Source: Paenibacillus xylanilyticus | GTDB lineage: Bacteria > Bacillota > Bacilli > Paenibacillales > Paenibacillaceae | Direction: 5' to 3' | NCBI RefSeq assembly: GCF_013359935.1 | Contig: NZ_JABMCB010000179.1 | Coordinates: forward strand, 124,001 to 188,000 | DNA: 64,000 nucleotides | Part shown: positions 27,635 to 36,116 of the stretch, piece after piece | Numbering within the stretch: position 1 is the first letter of the stretch | How the letters are laid out: each line of letters starts with the position of its first letter | The notes under the pieces: generated by a model | The model's database searches: none | Told to the model about the DNA's origin: nothing | What the model saw: the letters and a program-made list of their open reading frames with translations, nothing else | Program-made: the position numbers and the translations under genes

Positions 27635-28192
27635 TTAGTCAAAAAGGGTCAATTTGTCTTTGGCTGGCGTGCGTTCTTTTGCAGAAGGAATGACGTCCGG
27701 ATAGCCCATGTACACCATGCCAATGATCTTTTCACCCGCTTGAATACCCAGTGGTTTGCGGAATTTCGGGGCGTACAGGAACGGTTTGGTTACCCAGAAG
27801 GTACCAATGTCTTCGCTCCATGCAGCCAGCATAAAATTCTGTACGAGCGCGCTGACTGCCGCAAAATCTTCGTCCCATATATTTTGTCTTGGATCTTCTT
27901 CCAAAACCACAAGCATGATCGATGGAACTTGCATGATATTGGCTGAGAATTTGTTGTCTTCGCCCATTTCTGCTTCAATCGCATCAGCAAGCTTCTTCCG
28001 TCCATCTCCGGTAAACAATAAAAATCTCCATGGCTCACGCAATTTATGGTTAGGTGCCCAGACTGCGGTATCCAACAACTCAATAATTTGTTCTGTTGGA
28101 ACAGCATCTTTCTTAAACTTTTTGACGGTGCGCCGGTTTTGAATGGCACTTCTGACTTCATTGATCGTATTGGTTTTTGTCGATTTGGTCAC
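27635..28192 (-). CDS. Nitroreductase family protein
   Basis: 185 aa FMN-dependent oxidoreductase of the NfsA/FRP-like superfamily. FMN-binding RRTVKKFKKDAVP is near the N-terminus, WAPNHKLREPWRFLLFTG in the core, and IGTFWVTKPFLYAPKF and GEKIIGMVYMGYP towards the C-terminus. It resembles B. subtilis YdjA-type small nitroreductases; the physiological substrate cannot be read from sequence. The start is a GTG at 28192 with GGGAGG 7 nt upstream. It is monocistronic, placed between comM and yraN where B. subtilis has no such gene. Confidence 0.88.
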   Translation of the reverse strand: MTKSTKTNTINEVRSAIQNRRTVKKFKKDAVPTEQIIELLDTAVWAPNHKLREPWRFLLFTGDGRKKLADAIEAEMGEDNKFSANIMQVPSIMLVVLEEDPRQNIWDEDFAAVSALVQNFMLAAWSEDIGTFWVTKPFLYAPKFRKPLGIQAGEKIIGMVYMGYPDVIPSAKERTPAKDKLTLFD

Positions 28193-28449
28193 GAACTTAC
28201 CTCCCTATTGATATTTCTCCATGTAGCAAATCGAATTGCTAACTTAACGGATTTTTATGATAAACAAAAATGCAATAAGCTTGGTTACATCCTTGATTAT
28301 ACAACGAACTGTTCGTCAGATTCAAAGAAGGCCAATTCAATCAGGTTTGGCTGCTTGTTACAATAAAGAAGGTGCCTCTAAAATATTGAATCCACTTAGG
28401 ATACATCTATTTCGGAAACACCTTATTTAATCTATTTAATTTCAATAAA

Positions 28450-28863
28450 TTAAAACGCATTTACAATATGATCCATCGTTACGATCCGACCTGTTGTATC
28501 CAGCATCACTGCAATCATATCAAACCGGATTTGAAGTTCCTTCTCTCTGGATTGTTGAAGGTATATGGCTGCCGTTGAACGAACCTGCTGCATTTTACGG
28601 ACATCCACTGATTCCTGTGGTGTGCCATAATGTCCCGCTCCACTGCGGCTGCGCACTTCTACAAAGACAAGCAATTCGCCATATGAAGCAATAATATCAA
28701 TCTCTCCACGGCGACAACGCCAGTTTTGTTCGATAATTTGATAATTATGCTCACGCAGCCATCTGCAGGCTGCTTCTTCACCCAGCTTACCTTTTTGTTG
28801 ACGCGTAAGTTTTGGAGATGGGTTATTCCCCCCAGGTCCAGGTCCTGGTAAGTGGCTCACCAT
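28450..28863 (-). CDS. yraN: YraN/UPF0102 family nuclease-like protein
   Basis: 137 aa. The restriction-endonuclease-like core is visible: GKLGEEAACRWLREHNYQIIEQNWRCRRGEIDIIA and LLVFVEVRSRSG, giving the E...D...ExK pattern of the PD-(D/E)XK fold. A Pro/Gly-rich leader of about 20 residues precedes the domain. Its start overlaps the preceding gene by 7 nt. The family is widespread and genetically linked to rnhB; its biochemical role is not settled. Confidence 0.9.
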   Translation of the reverse strand: MVSHLPGPGPGGNNPSPKLTRQQKGKLGEEAACRWLREHNYQIIEQNWRCRRGEIDIIASYGELLVFVEVRSRSGAGHYGTPQESVDVRKMQQVRSTAAIYLQQSREKELQIRFDMIAVMLDTTGRIVTMDHIVNAF

Positions 28864-29165
28864 GTATCCTCTCCCTCTCGTCCGGAAGCCAGCCGATCCG
28901 CCCGATAGATATAGGTCAATACCTCAGCTACCAGCTGATACAGTTCAGCTGGAATCTGCTCGTCCAGATCCAGTTTGGACAAGACTTCCACTAATGCAGC
29001 ATCTTCCTGAACAGGGACCCCGTTTTCCTTTGCTTTATCCAGGATCGCTTCGGCAACTTTGCCGCGACCTTTGGCCACGACGACTGGAGCTTCGCTTTCT
29101 CCCGGTACGTATTTTAAGGCAACAGCCTTTTTGGAAAGAAGATCTGGCTGCGGCTCATCTTTCAT
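28857..29165 (-). CDS. ylqH: FlhB C-terminal-like protein (YlqH type)
   Basis: 102 aa, corresponding only to the cytoplasmic C-domain of FlhB/YscU export switches: KKAVALKYVPGESEAPVVVAKGRGKVAEAILDKAKENGVPVQEDAALVEVL. The autocleavage NPTH motif that precedes AVALKY in true FlhB is missing (DLLSKK here), and there are no membrane helices. It overlaps the FliK-like gene by 4 nt (ATGA), the same pairing as ylqG-ylqH in B. subtilis. A cytoplasmic partner of that protein is a reasonable inference; function is unknown. Confidence 0.88.
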   Translation of the reverse strand: MKDEPQPDLLSKKAVALKYVPGESEAPVVVAKGRGKVAEAILDKAKENGVPVQEDAALVEVLSKLDLDEQIPAELYQLVAEVLTYIYRADRLASGREGEDTW

Positions 29166-31213
29166 ACTCGCATATCCACCCCTTTGTACCGATCAGGGCT
29201 GAAATCAGACGCACTGATTTTCCGCTCAGCGCCCGGCTCCTGGCCAACAGGCCAAGGCTCCGTTTTGAAGGTCAATAATTGGTATCCCAGCTTATCCAGC
29301 GCCTCCTGGATAACTTCCCGTCCACTATCCAAAAGCGGACCCATGCCTTCCCGATCGTTGAGCACCCGCAGGCTAACAATATTGTTGACGACATGCACAT
29401 CTACCAGTGTAGGACCCAGACTCCTCATGTCCAGATCGAACCACAAACGGCAGTTGGATGCATCCAGTTCCCCGCGCTGACCCCGACGAGATTGTATCTG
29501 AACAGAAGCCGTTTCTTCCCCATTGGGTCCAGTAATCGGAATGAACCAGTGCATTTGGGCAAAAGTTGAGCCCCGGTCCGTTGTCAGCAACAACTGCTGA
29601 CCCGTCAGATACTGCACAGCCTGCCCGGCGGCTTCCTTCAGGGCCGCCGGGGCGCTGTCGCTGCTCGCAAGCTGCAGCAGCAAGCCCTTCAGCGAGTCCG
29701 CGGTGCCTGGACTCGCCGCCTCACCCACGCGCGCCTGCGCAGCCGCGCCGTGCACGGCCTGCTGCTCGTGCTCCGCACCGAGCAGCTTCAGCACGCGCCC
29801 CACCCACGGGTCCCCTTCGTGGGTGACAGGCGCGTGCAATGCGGCAGCGCCCGCAGGTGCTGCCGCACTTCCCCCAGCCGGCGGCGCATCAGCGCCGGCT
29901 GGCAAGGGCTGCGGCACGCCTCCGGCAGCCGCAGCCGCCTGGCCGCCCTGCGATGCAGGGGCGGCCTGTGCTGCCGCACCAGGCTGTGCCGGTGCGGCAG
30001 TGGACGCGCTGCGCAGCGCGTCCAGCAGGGCCAGCAGCTTCGGCGCCAGCTGTGCTGCCGTTGGTGCTGCTGGCCCTGTTTGCGCCGCTGCGGGCGAGGC
30101 ACCCGCAGCAGCAGGCGCTTCAGCGCGGCCATCAGTTCGCCCGGCCGCGCCACCTTCTTGCTGGCCCACAAGCCCTCGGCCAGCTCCAGGATCAACCGTT
30201 GCCCCTAGTGTACCGGGGCGACCCGCTTCAGCAGCGCGCGGGCTCTCTCCAGGAATCCCGGTCCCGGCCTGAATGCCTGACCCTGACTTTCCAGCCGTTT
30301 CCGCTTGGCTGGACCCCGGCTTTATTCCCGCTTCGGCATTCTCTGTCCCCGGGCTGGTCTGTACCGCGCTTCGCATACCTGCGCCTGCCTCCGCTGTACC
30401 GCTGTTCGACAATGGAACAGCTCCTGCGGGTACTGCTGGTGAACCTTGGGTCAATGGCGCAGACAGGCCGGGGGTTCCCGCTTGACGTCCCCCAGTTGGC
30501 AACATTGCCGCATCATCCGTCTGCTGCCCTCCAGCTGACATAACAGGCAGACCACCCGACACAGGTAACTTCGGTGCACCTGCCTGCTCTCCCGCCAGAG
30601 CTGTTTTGCCCGCATTTTGAGTAAGGTACGTTTCCAACTGCTCAGTTAACCCATTCAACAGCTGATGGAGAGGGGGACCAAAGACGGTCTGATGCAGACC
30701 TTTTACCGTCTCCGCCGTGATTGGAAGACCACGCTGAAAAGCAATACCTGTCGCCTGCACCCATTCCTCCACAGGCACCTGCGTCGGTTTGGCGGACATC
30801 ATATTTTGAACCATGGCCACATTGTCCTTCGTAAGCGGCAATCCACTGCGCTGCATGGCGAGCAGTAGTTCACGATTCCCCTTGGTATCCGGCAAATCTA
30901 CCTCTTGAAGCAGATTGTTCAACGAGGCTTGCGGCAATTCAGACAGCGTACCTGCCAGCGGCTTCATGACTGTCACGCCATTCTCTCCAGGTGGCTGTAC
31001 CTGCAGCAGCGTGGTTTCCCCCGGACGAAGTGGTGTTTCAAGCTTGGCACGTACCTGTACCCCCTGAATTTGCAGGACTGCGTCTCCACCATCCTCCGAA
31101 ACACTAACGACAGATCCCCGTACCACCTGTCCTTCCTTTAATTCCAGCGGCTTGGCATTTCCCGGTTTGCTGTCACCCAAAAGACCACGAATCATTGAGC
31201 CGATATTCACCAT
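29162..31213 (-). CDS. ylqG: Large FliK-like protein (YlqG type)
   Basis: 683 aa. A conserved N-terminal region (about 1-215) begins MVNIGSMIRGLLGDSKPGN. It is followed by a very long Ala/Pro/Gly/Gln low-complexity region (about 215-480). A FliK-like C-terminal domain (about 535-670) has HWFIPITGPNGEETASVQIQ and LWFDLDMRSLGPTLVDVHVVNN. It is not the operon FliK at 5331-6701, which is separate. The low-complexity part is encoded by visibly GC-rich DNA (about 29630-30300). Together with ylqH it forms a switch-like pair outside the fla operon. Confidence 0.82.
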   Translation of the reverse strand: MVNIGSMIRGLLGDSKPGNAKPLELKEGQVVRGSVVSVSEDGGDAVLQIQGVQVRAKLETPLRPGETTLLQVQPPGENGVTVMKPLAGTLSELPQASLNNLLQEVDLPDTKGNRELLLAMQRSGLPLTKDNVAMVQNMMSAKPTQVPVEEWVQATGIAFQRGLPITAETVKGLHQTVFGPPLHQLLNGLTEQLETYLTQNAGKTALAGEQAGAPKLPVSGGLPVMSAGGQQTDDAAMLPTGGRQAGTPGLSAPLTQGSPAVPAGAVPLSNSGTAEAGAGMRSAVQTSPGTENAEAGIKPGSSQAETAGKSGSGIQAGTGIPGESPRAAEAGRPGTLGATVDPGAGRGLVGQQEGGAAGRTDGRAEAPAAAGASPAAAQTGPAAPTAAQLAPKLLALLDALRSASTAAPAQPGAAAQAAPASQGGQAAAAAGGVPQPLPAGADAPPAGGSAAAPAGAAALHAPVTHEGDPWVGRVLKLLGAEHEQQAVHGAAAQARVGEAASPGTADSLKGLLLQLASSDSAPAALKEAAGQAVQYLTGQQLLLTTDRGSTFAQMHWFIPITGPNGEETASVQIQSRRGQRGELDASNCRLWFDLDMRSLGPTLVDVHVVNNIVSLRVLNDREGMGPLLDSGREVIQEALDKLGYQLLTFKTEPWPVGQEPGAERKISASDFSPDRYKGVDMRV

Positions 31214-31240
31214 TCTCTCCCTCCTTTCTTTCCGTCTTGG

Positions 31241-31981
31241 TTAAAATAAAGTGTGCTGTTCACCGAGCAGATTACCCAAAAAACTCCGCCGGTGCATAGG
31301 CGTAGCTCCAAGGGCCATAATCTGTTCGCGATGAAACTTAGTAGCATATCCCTTATGTATCGACAAACCATATTCCGGATATAACGTCTCCCATTCCTCC
31401 TTGCACAGCCGATCGCGGGTTACCTTGGCAATTATGGATGCTGCTGCAATGGACTGGCTGTTGGCATCCCCTTTGATAATGGAGACCTGCGGTACGTTCA
31501 CGTCCACTTTTTCGGCATCGACCAACAGATAGTCCGGCACACCGTCCAACGCCTCCACTGCACGTTTCATTGCCAGTCGGGTGGCCTGTTTGATATTGAG
31601 ACGATCAATCGTTTCTGCATCCGCAAAGCCAATACCTACTGACACAGCTTTTTCCATAATGATGTCATACAACGCATCACGCTTCTTCTCTGTCAGCTTT
31701 TTGGAATCATTCACACCTTCCAGAATCAGATCGCGAGGCAATATAACAGCAGCAGCTACTACATCACCGAATAAACAGCCCCTACCCACTTCATCAATGC
31801 CTGCAATTCGCTCAAACCCACTCTCCCAATACTCCCGCTCATGAATTAGCAGATCACGAGGTTCACTCTCTGCTTTTTTCTTCTTCGATTCGGCAGGAAT
31901 ATCCTGTTGTATCAGTTCGTTCATTACATTCATTTCATTCTGTTCAGTCAATGCTTTCATCTCCTCTGCCCACTCATTCAA
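31241..31981 (-). CDS. rnhB: Ribonuclease HII
   Basis: Up to 246 aa. The catalytic region reads IAGIDEVGRGCLFGDVVAAAVILP, with acidic residues in DEVG, VDAEKVDV and TRDRL completing the DEDD site. The usual motif is DEAGRGPLAGP; the C-L-F-G-D variant is atypical. The enzyme removes ribonucleotides from DNA-RNA hybrids. An N-terminal Lys/Glu-rich extension of about 55 residues precedes the core. Start is uncertain: ATG at 31981 has a weak ribosome binding site, whereas a TTG at 31951 sits 9 nt after GAGGAG. Confidence 0.94.
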   Translation of the reverse strand: MNEWAEEMKALTEQNEMNVMNELIQQDIPAESKKKKAESEPRDLLIHEREYWESGFERIAGIDEVGRGCLFGDVVAAAVILPRDLILEGVNDSKKLTEKKRDALYDIIMEKAVSVGIGFADAETIDRLNIKQATRLAMKRAVEALDGVPDYLLVDAEKVDVNVPQVSIIKGDANSQSIAAASIIAKVTRDRLCKEEWETLYPEYGLSIHKGYATKFHREQIMALGATPMHRRSFLGNLLGEQHTLF

Positions 31982-32252
31982 GACGTTTCTCTATTTAGCC
32001 ATCTATAGTACTTCAATTCAGCATGAAGCCACTTTCACCAAAGAGCATTCTTAACAAACGACTGTTACTGTTGTACATTGGAGCATCTAGGAAACAAGAC
32101 AAACCCTTTTATGGCAAACTCATAAATTTTGTTCACTTTGCATCCTACAGAACTCAGCCCTCTAGTTTATAGACGCAGTTCTTGCCCTTTTGTTTTAGGA
32201 ATCTGCTTAAATCAAAGTAAATAGATTTAGTAGCTTCATATGCATATAATAA

Positions 32253-32270
32253 TAAGATACTGGTATCTTA
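32253..32270. promoter_or_regulatory. Operator-like palindrome TAAGATACTGGTATCTTA
   Basis: Eight-base arms (TAAGATAC/GTATCTTA) with a 2-nt centre, about 270 nt upstream of rnhB. The size and symmetry are typical of a dimeric repressor site, but I do not recognise the regulator, and no promoter hexamers clearly flank it. Confidence 0.35.
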
Positions 32271-32472
32271 ATTTATCGGTATTTGAAGATTTAAATTGTA
32301 GATATTCTGCTATAGACCGGACAAATGGCTTAACTATCATCATAGCATGATTTTCTTTCCTCAGATATACAGACAGGACAATCCCATACATTCCTATCTG
32401 TTGAACCTTTCTTTGCCTACTGCTACGACTACGAGTCTTAAAAAGCTTACTATCTTTGCTGTGAACAAAACA

Positions 32473-32509
32473 AAAGCGGCCGTTCCCGGTTATCCGGTAA
32501 CGGCCGCTT
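32473..32509 (-). terminator. rbgA terminator
   Basis: An 11-nt perfect stem AAGCGGCCGTT/AACGGCCGCTT contains an inner CCGG stem and is followed on the minus strand by TTTTGTTTT. It starts about 34 nt after the rbgA stop and ends the rplS-lepB-rbgA side. Confidence 0.88.
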
Positions 32510-32542
32510 CTTGCAGCTCTTATTCATCATATGAAATCAGCT

Positions 32543-33406
32543 CTAATATGGAGCTTCCATGGAGAAACGCCCCATCTTGCCAGCACGCAATTCACGCAGA
32601 AAAGCTCGTGATGCCTTTTCCAAATCCACACGTCCGCCGCTTACAATACAACCCCGTTTACGACCAACCTGTTCCATGATGGCAATAACGCTGTCCGAAT
32701 CGTCTGCATCCTTGGAGAATTCCTGAAGTTCGTAACGTTCCTCAAGAGCATCCCAGTAGTAGCGCATCAGGTAACTGATGGCAAAGAAGGCGATATCCTC
32801 GGCATTGAGAATCTCTTCCTTGATGGCTCCTGTAACCGCAAGCCGATAACCTACGTTCTGATCCTCAAATTTAGGCCACAAAATACCCGGAGTATCAAGC
32901 AGTTCCATTTCTTTGCCGACTTTAATCCATTGTTGACCCTTCGTTACGCCAGGGCGGTCTCCTGTTGCGGCGATGTTGCGTCCAGCAAGCCGGTTAATCA
33001 ATGTCGATTTCCCTACGTTGGGAATACCTACAATGAGTGCACGAACCGCACGCGGGTTAATCCCCTTCGCCAGTTGACGGTCGATCTTCTCTTTGAGCAG
33101 CAACCGGGCCTGCGCTGGAATGTCTTTTACATTGGTACCTGTGGATGCATCCACAGGAAATGCAGTAATTCCCTCATTTTTAAAATGGGCAATCCATTCC
33201 TGAGTCACCTTGGCATCAGCCAAGTCAGATTTGTTTAACAGAATCATCCGGGGTTTCCCCTGTAAAATCTCGTCAATCATCGGATTTCGGCTGGAGACAG
33301 GCAGACGGGCATCCAGCAGTTCGATGACCACGTCAATCAGCTTTAACTTATCCTGAATCTGGCGTCTGGCCCGGGTCATGTGACCTGGAAACCATTGTAT
33401 CGTCAC
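32543..33406 (-). CDS. rbgA: Ribosome biogenesis GTPase RbgA (YlqF)
   Basis: 287 aa circularly permuted GTPase: the G4 motif LLNKSDLAD precedes G1 [14 protein letters not shown] and G3 [10 protein letters not shown]. It starts [21 protein letters not shown], as in YlqF. In B. subtilis it is essential for late 50S assembly. The start is a GTG at 33406 after GAGGTG. The distal C-terminal helical domain ends [10 protein letters not shown]. It lies between lepB and rnhB, the B. subtilis order. Confidence 0.97.
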   Translation of the reverse strand: MTIQWFPGHMTRARRQIQDKLKLIDVVIELLDARLPVSSRNPMIDEILQGKPRMILLNKSDLADAKVTQEWIAHFKNEGITAFPVDASTGTNVKDIPAQARLLLKEKIDRQLAKGINPRAVRALIVGIPNVGKSTLINRLAGRNIAATGDRPGVTKGQQWIKVGKEMELLDTPGILWPKFEDQNVGYRLAVTGAIKEEILNAEDIAFFAISYLMRYYWDALEERYELQEFSKDADDSDSVIAIMEQVGRKRGCIVSGGRVDLEKASRAFLRELRAGKMGRFSMEAPY

Positions 33407-33568
33407 CTTGTCTTCACCTCATTATTTAATGATATATAAGCTAAACCTACGATTCCACTCCTCACGTTCATTGGCAAAACATTTTCCGGTCAGTGATATC
33501 CCCATCCTTATTTTGCCCTCTCTGTTATCGAGTAAACAATATATTTAGCTTATACATCCTGAACTTGA

Positions 33569-34186
33569 TTAGTGGTTAATCCACTTGATATCACCGATCG
33601 GCCAGAAAATAACATCTGCACGTCCTACGATATCTTCCAGAGACACATACCCAATCATTCGGCTATCCGTACTGTTTGGACGATTATCGCCCATTACAAA
33701 CACATGGCCTTCTGGTACCTTGCCATCTGGGAATTGCTCATTCGGGAAGTCCTTCACATTATAGGTTCCACCATTCGCTTCGGCTGCATCAATTGCTCCC
33801 TGAATGTAAGTCTCATTCACTTTCTCTCCGTTTACCATAACCGTATCGCCACTCACCTGAACGGTATCACCCGCTACGGCAATGACACGTTTAATGAAAT
33901 CACGTCCTTCCGAAGGGACATGGAATACGATAACCTCTCCACGCTGGGGTTCCCGGATATCGTACAGGATTTCATTCACAATGACACGTTCACCTGTATG
34001 AAAATTCGGCTGCATGGAAGGCCCGTCCACGACAAACGGTTTGAATAATAACCATCGAATTAAAATAACGAGCACTAATGCGATCACGATCGCTTTGAGC
34101 CATTCGACAATCTCATTTTTGGCCTTTTTGGATCGACTGCCTTTCTCTTCGGCAGATTTGTCCTGGTGTTGAACTTCCTGTTCCAT
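33569..34186 (-). CDS. lepB: Signal peptidase I
   Basis: 205 aa from the ATG at 34186 (AGAGGAAG 7 nt upstream). A charged N-terminal tail and one transmembrane helix (about 27-49) precede the catalytic serine S57 in DGPSMQPNF and the general base K99 in GRDFIKRVIA, followed by box E GDNRPNSTDSR. It removes signal peptides at the outer face of the membrane. The gene lies between rplS and rbgA. Confidence 0.96.
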   Translation of the reverse strand: MEQEVQHQDKSAEEKGSRSKKAKNEIVEWLKAIVIALVLVILIRWLLFKPFVVDGPSMQPNFHTGERVIVNEILYDIREPQRGEVIVFHVPSEGRDFIKRVIAVAGDTVQVSGDTVMVNGEKVNETYIQGAIDAAEANGGTYNVKDFPNEQFPDGKVPEGHVFVMGDNRPNSTDSRMIGYVSLEDIVGRADVIFWPIGDIKWINH

Positions 34187-34450
34187 TATTGATCTTCCTC
34201 TCTTCACGGTACATGTTATAGCAGTTTACACATCCAGCATTTCACATCATTCAATTCATTAAATCATGCAAAATTCTCAAATCAGTTATGTACTCCTACA
34301 CGAGCAATTCGTTTCATTACAAATCATCCATAATTCGTATGCCCTTCTATAACTGATTACACAAGCCTCCCGGACTCTCACGCGTGTGCCGCCATACCAT
34401 TTTACTCGGAAGTGTACCTCCGGTTCAACTTTTCCCGGACAAAAACGAAA

Positions 34451-34470
34451 AGGGCTTGTCTCCAAGCCCT
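34451..34470 (-). terminator. rplS terminator
   Basis: A compact perfect hairpin, AGGGCTTG/CAAGCCCT with a TCTC loop, lies 17 nt after the rplS stop and is followed on the minus strand by TTTTCGTTTTT. Confidence 0.88.
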
Positions 34471-34487
34471 CTCCGGTATCCGTTATA

Positions 34488-34829
34488 TTAACGAATTTCT
34501 TTAATTCTCGCTGCTTTACCGCGCAGTTCACGAAGATAATAAAGCTTCGCACGACGCACTTTACCACGGCGAGCCACTTCGATTCTATCGATTTTAGGGG
34601 AATGAAGCGGGAAAGCTCTTTCCACACCTACACCGTAAGAAATTTTACGAACTGTAAAAGTCTCACTGATTCCACCACCACGGCGTTTAATCACAACACC
34701 TTCGAACAATTGGATACGCTCACGAGTTCCCTCGATTACCTTAACGTGCACTTTCAAAGTGTCACCAGGACGAAAACTCGGAATATCTTTACGAAGTTGT
34801 TCTTGTGTAATCGCTTGAACGATATTCAT
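34488..34829 (-). CDS. rplS: 50S ribosomal protein L19
   Basis: 113 aa. It begins [31 protein letters not shown], contains [30 protein letters not shown] and ends [19 protein letters not shown]19 lies at the 30S/50S interface. GGAGGGAG precedes the ATG. In B. subtilis it follows trmD; here about 3.3 kb with three other genes separates them. It has its own promoter and terminator. Confidence 0.98.
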   Translation of the reverse strand: MNIVQAITQEQLRKDIPSFRPGDTLKVHVKVIEGTRERIQLFEGVVIKRRGGGISETFTVRKISYGVGVERAFPLHSPKIDRIEVARRGKVRRAKLYYLRELRGKAARIKEIR

Positions 34830-35140
34830 CTATGACTCCCTCCTTCCGTACAGGCGTTCATACTTCTTCCAGAGATCACCTTGTCTCCTTCATTATCCAT
34901 AGAGGACCGCCGTATTCCACATAACAGAATTATTGTACCATGCCATATATCAAAACACAAGGAGAAATAAACTTATTGTCATAGTGTCATCTTCAATCTG
35001 AAGTCAACCACATTACGGAAAAAATAATGTAACTTTCTGTCAGGTCTGTTCGTCTATGATATAACTTGTTGGCATACTGAAGAATGCCTTCCTAGTATTT
35101 CCCTAAGAAACGAATTTGTATAAGGAGAAACAAACGAACG
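34830..35140. other. Divergent region between rplS and the deacetylase gene; possible L19 leader
   Basis: 311 nt without a gene. The minus-strand side gives a leader of about 95 nt for rplS. It can fold via GGCG/CGCC and GAGA/TCTC stems and could be an L19-type autoregulatory leader, a known Firmicutes element, though I cannot match it to the model by eye. The plus-strand side shows a small GGCAT/ATGCC hairpin at about 35070 upstream of the deacetylase gene. Confidence 0.4.
34932..34960 (-). promoter_or_regulatory. Putative extended -10 promoter of rplS
   Basis: The minus strand reads TTGTGT, a 17-nt spacer and TACAAT, with TGG just before the -10 hexamer (extended -10). The weak -35 is compensated by the TGn motif. 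Predicted transcription starts near 34925. Confidence 0.55.
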
Positions 35141-36106
35141 ATGAAATATTGGAAAAGATTCACCCTTGCGGCCCTCGCCGTGATCACTTGCATCATTACG
35201 CTGTACGCATACGCTGTTAATCATCCGACAAATGCACTCTCACACAAAGCATGCACATCCTGGGACATGGTCAAACGCAAAGCGTTCCAGATGTCGCACG
35301 CGGATTACTCGAGCAAAACCGGACTGAATATGGCTAGTTTTCAGATTACACCTGGTACGGCTACAGAAGTTCCTGTACTCATGTATCATTACATACAGCC
35401 CAAAGTGAATAATCATGAAACAGGGAACAAATCCATTATTAATCTTGAGGACTTCGAAGACAACATGAAGTATTTGCATGATGAAGGATACAACACGATT
35501 ACATTGGAGCAGCTTGAAAACTATCTGAATGGCTTAATCTCACTGCCGAAAAAGTCTATCGTCATTACATTTGATGACGGTTACCAGAACAATTATACAC
35601 TTGCCTATCCTGTGCTCAAAAAGTATAACTTCCACGCTTCCCTTTTTGTCATTGGCAGCAAAATTCAGGATCAGCCCGCTGATTTTGATCCCGCCAAAAA
35701 AACGTTTATCTCCGAACCGGAGATGCAGGCTGCAGCAGACGTATTTGAGTTTAACAGTCACACCTACAACTTGCATCACAAAGGGTTTATGCGCTGCGGT
35801 GAGAGCGTGCCTGTAGGACTTGACACAAGCCTGCTGAACGACGATATCAAGCTGATGAGAGAAAAGGGAATCGACACACCGTATCTGGCATATCCTTTCG
35901 GTTATACCAGTACACAGATGATTTATCAACTTCAGCAGAATGGATATCGCATGGCCTTTTCGGTCCGTCCCGGGTTTGTTCGTCCGGGCGATAATCCGAT
36001 GAAGCTCCCAAGACTAACGGTTACGACAGGAACCGATTTGGCAAAACTGCTTAATCCCGAAGCGGATCACTCGGATGCTCTCCCTGTAGTCGATATCAGT
36101 CAATAG
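35141..36106 (+). CDS. Membrane-anchored or secreted polysaccharide deacetylase (CE4)
   Basis: 321 aa. The N-terminal hydrophobic segment (residues 7-26) is an uncleaved anchor or signal peptide. A NodB/CE4 domain follows, with the metal motif ITFDDGYQNNY, second-motif FNSHTYNLHHKG and YLAYPFGYTS. VPVLMYHYIQP upstream of the domain is typical of Firmicutes deacetylases of this class. It probably acts on cell-wall or extracellular amino-sugar polymers; the exact substrate is not readable. The AAGGAG site lies 13 nt before the ATG, rather far. It converges on the next gene with only 10 nt between stops. Confidence 0.9.
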   Translation: MKYWKRFTLAALAVITCIITLYAYAVNHPTNALSHKACTSWDMVKRKAFQMSHADYSSKTGLNMASFQITPGTATEVPVLMYHYIQPKVNNHETGNKSIINLEDFEDNMKYLHDEGYNTITLEQLENYLNGLISLPKKSIVITFDDGYQNNYTLAYPVLKKYNFHASLFVIGSKIQDQPADFDPAKKTFISEPEMQAAADVFEFNSHTYNLHHKGFMRCGESVPVGLDTSLLNDDIKLMREKGIDTPYLAYPFGYTSTQMIYQLQQNGYRMAFSVRPGFVRPGDNPMKLPRLTVTTGTDLAKLLNPEADHSDALPVVDISQ

Positions 36107-36116
36107 AAACTTAGAT

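Larger units (their letters stand above)
31982..32542. other. Gene-free AT-rich region between rnhB and rbgA
   Basis: 561 nt with no gene. It contains the rbgA terminator at its right end and a perfect palindrome at 32253-32270. The rnhB promoter must lie here, but no convincing pair of hexamers was found. A plus-strand frame across 32347-32679 runs through the terminator and is not a gene. Confidence 0.7.

Noticed and set aside
28303..28314. CGAAC-T-GTTCG sequence resembling a LexA box
   Set aside because: The Bacillus SOS box needs a 4-nt spacer (CGAAC-N4-GTTCG); here the arms are separated by a single base.
29703..30543. Plus-strand frames of 189 and 234 codons inside ylqG
   Set aside because: Ala/Pro/Arg-rich translations mirror the low-complexity GC-rich DNA; there are no starts with ribosome binding sites.
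32347..32679. 110-codon plus-strand frame near rbgA
   Set aside because: It crosses the rbgA terminator and continues antisense into rbgA.
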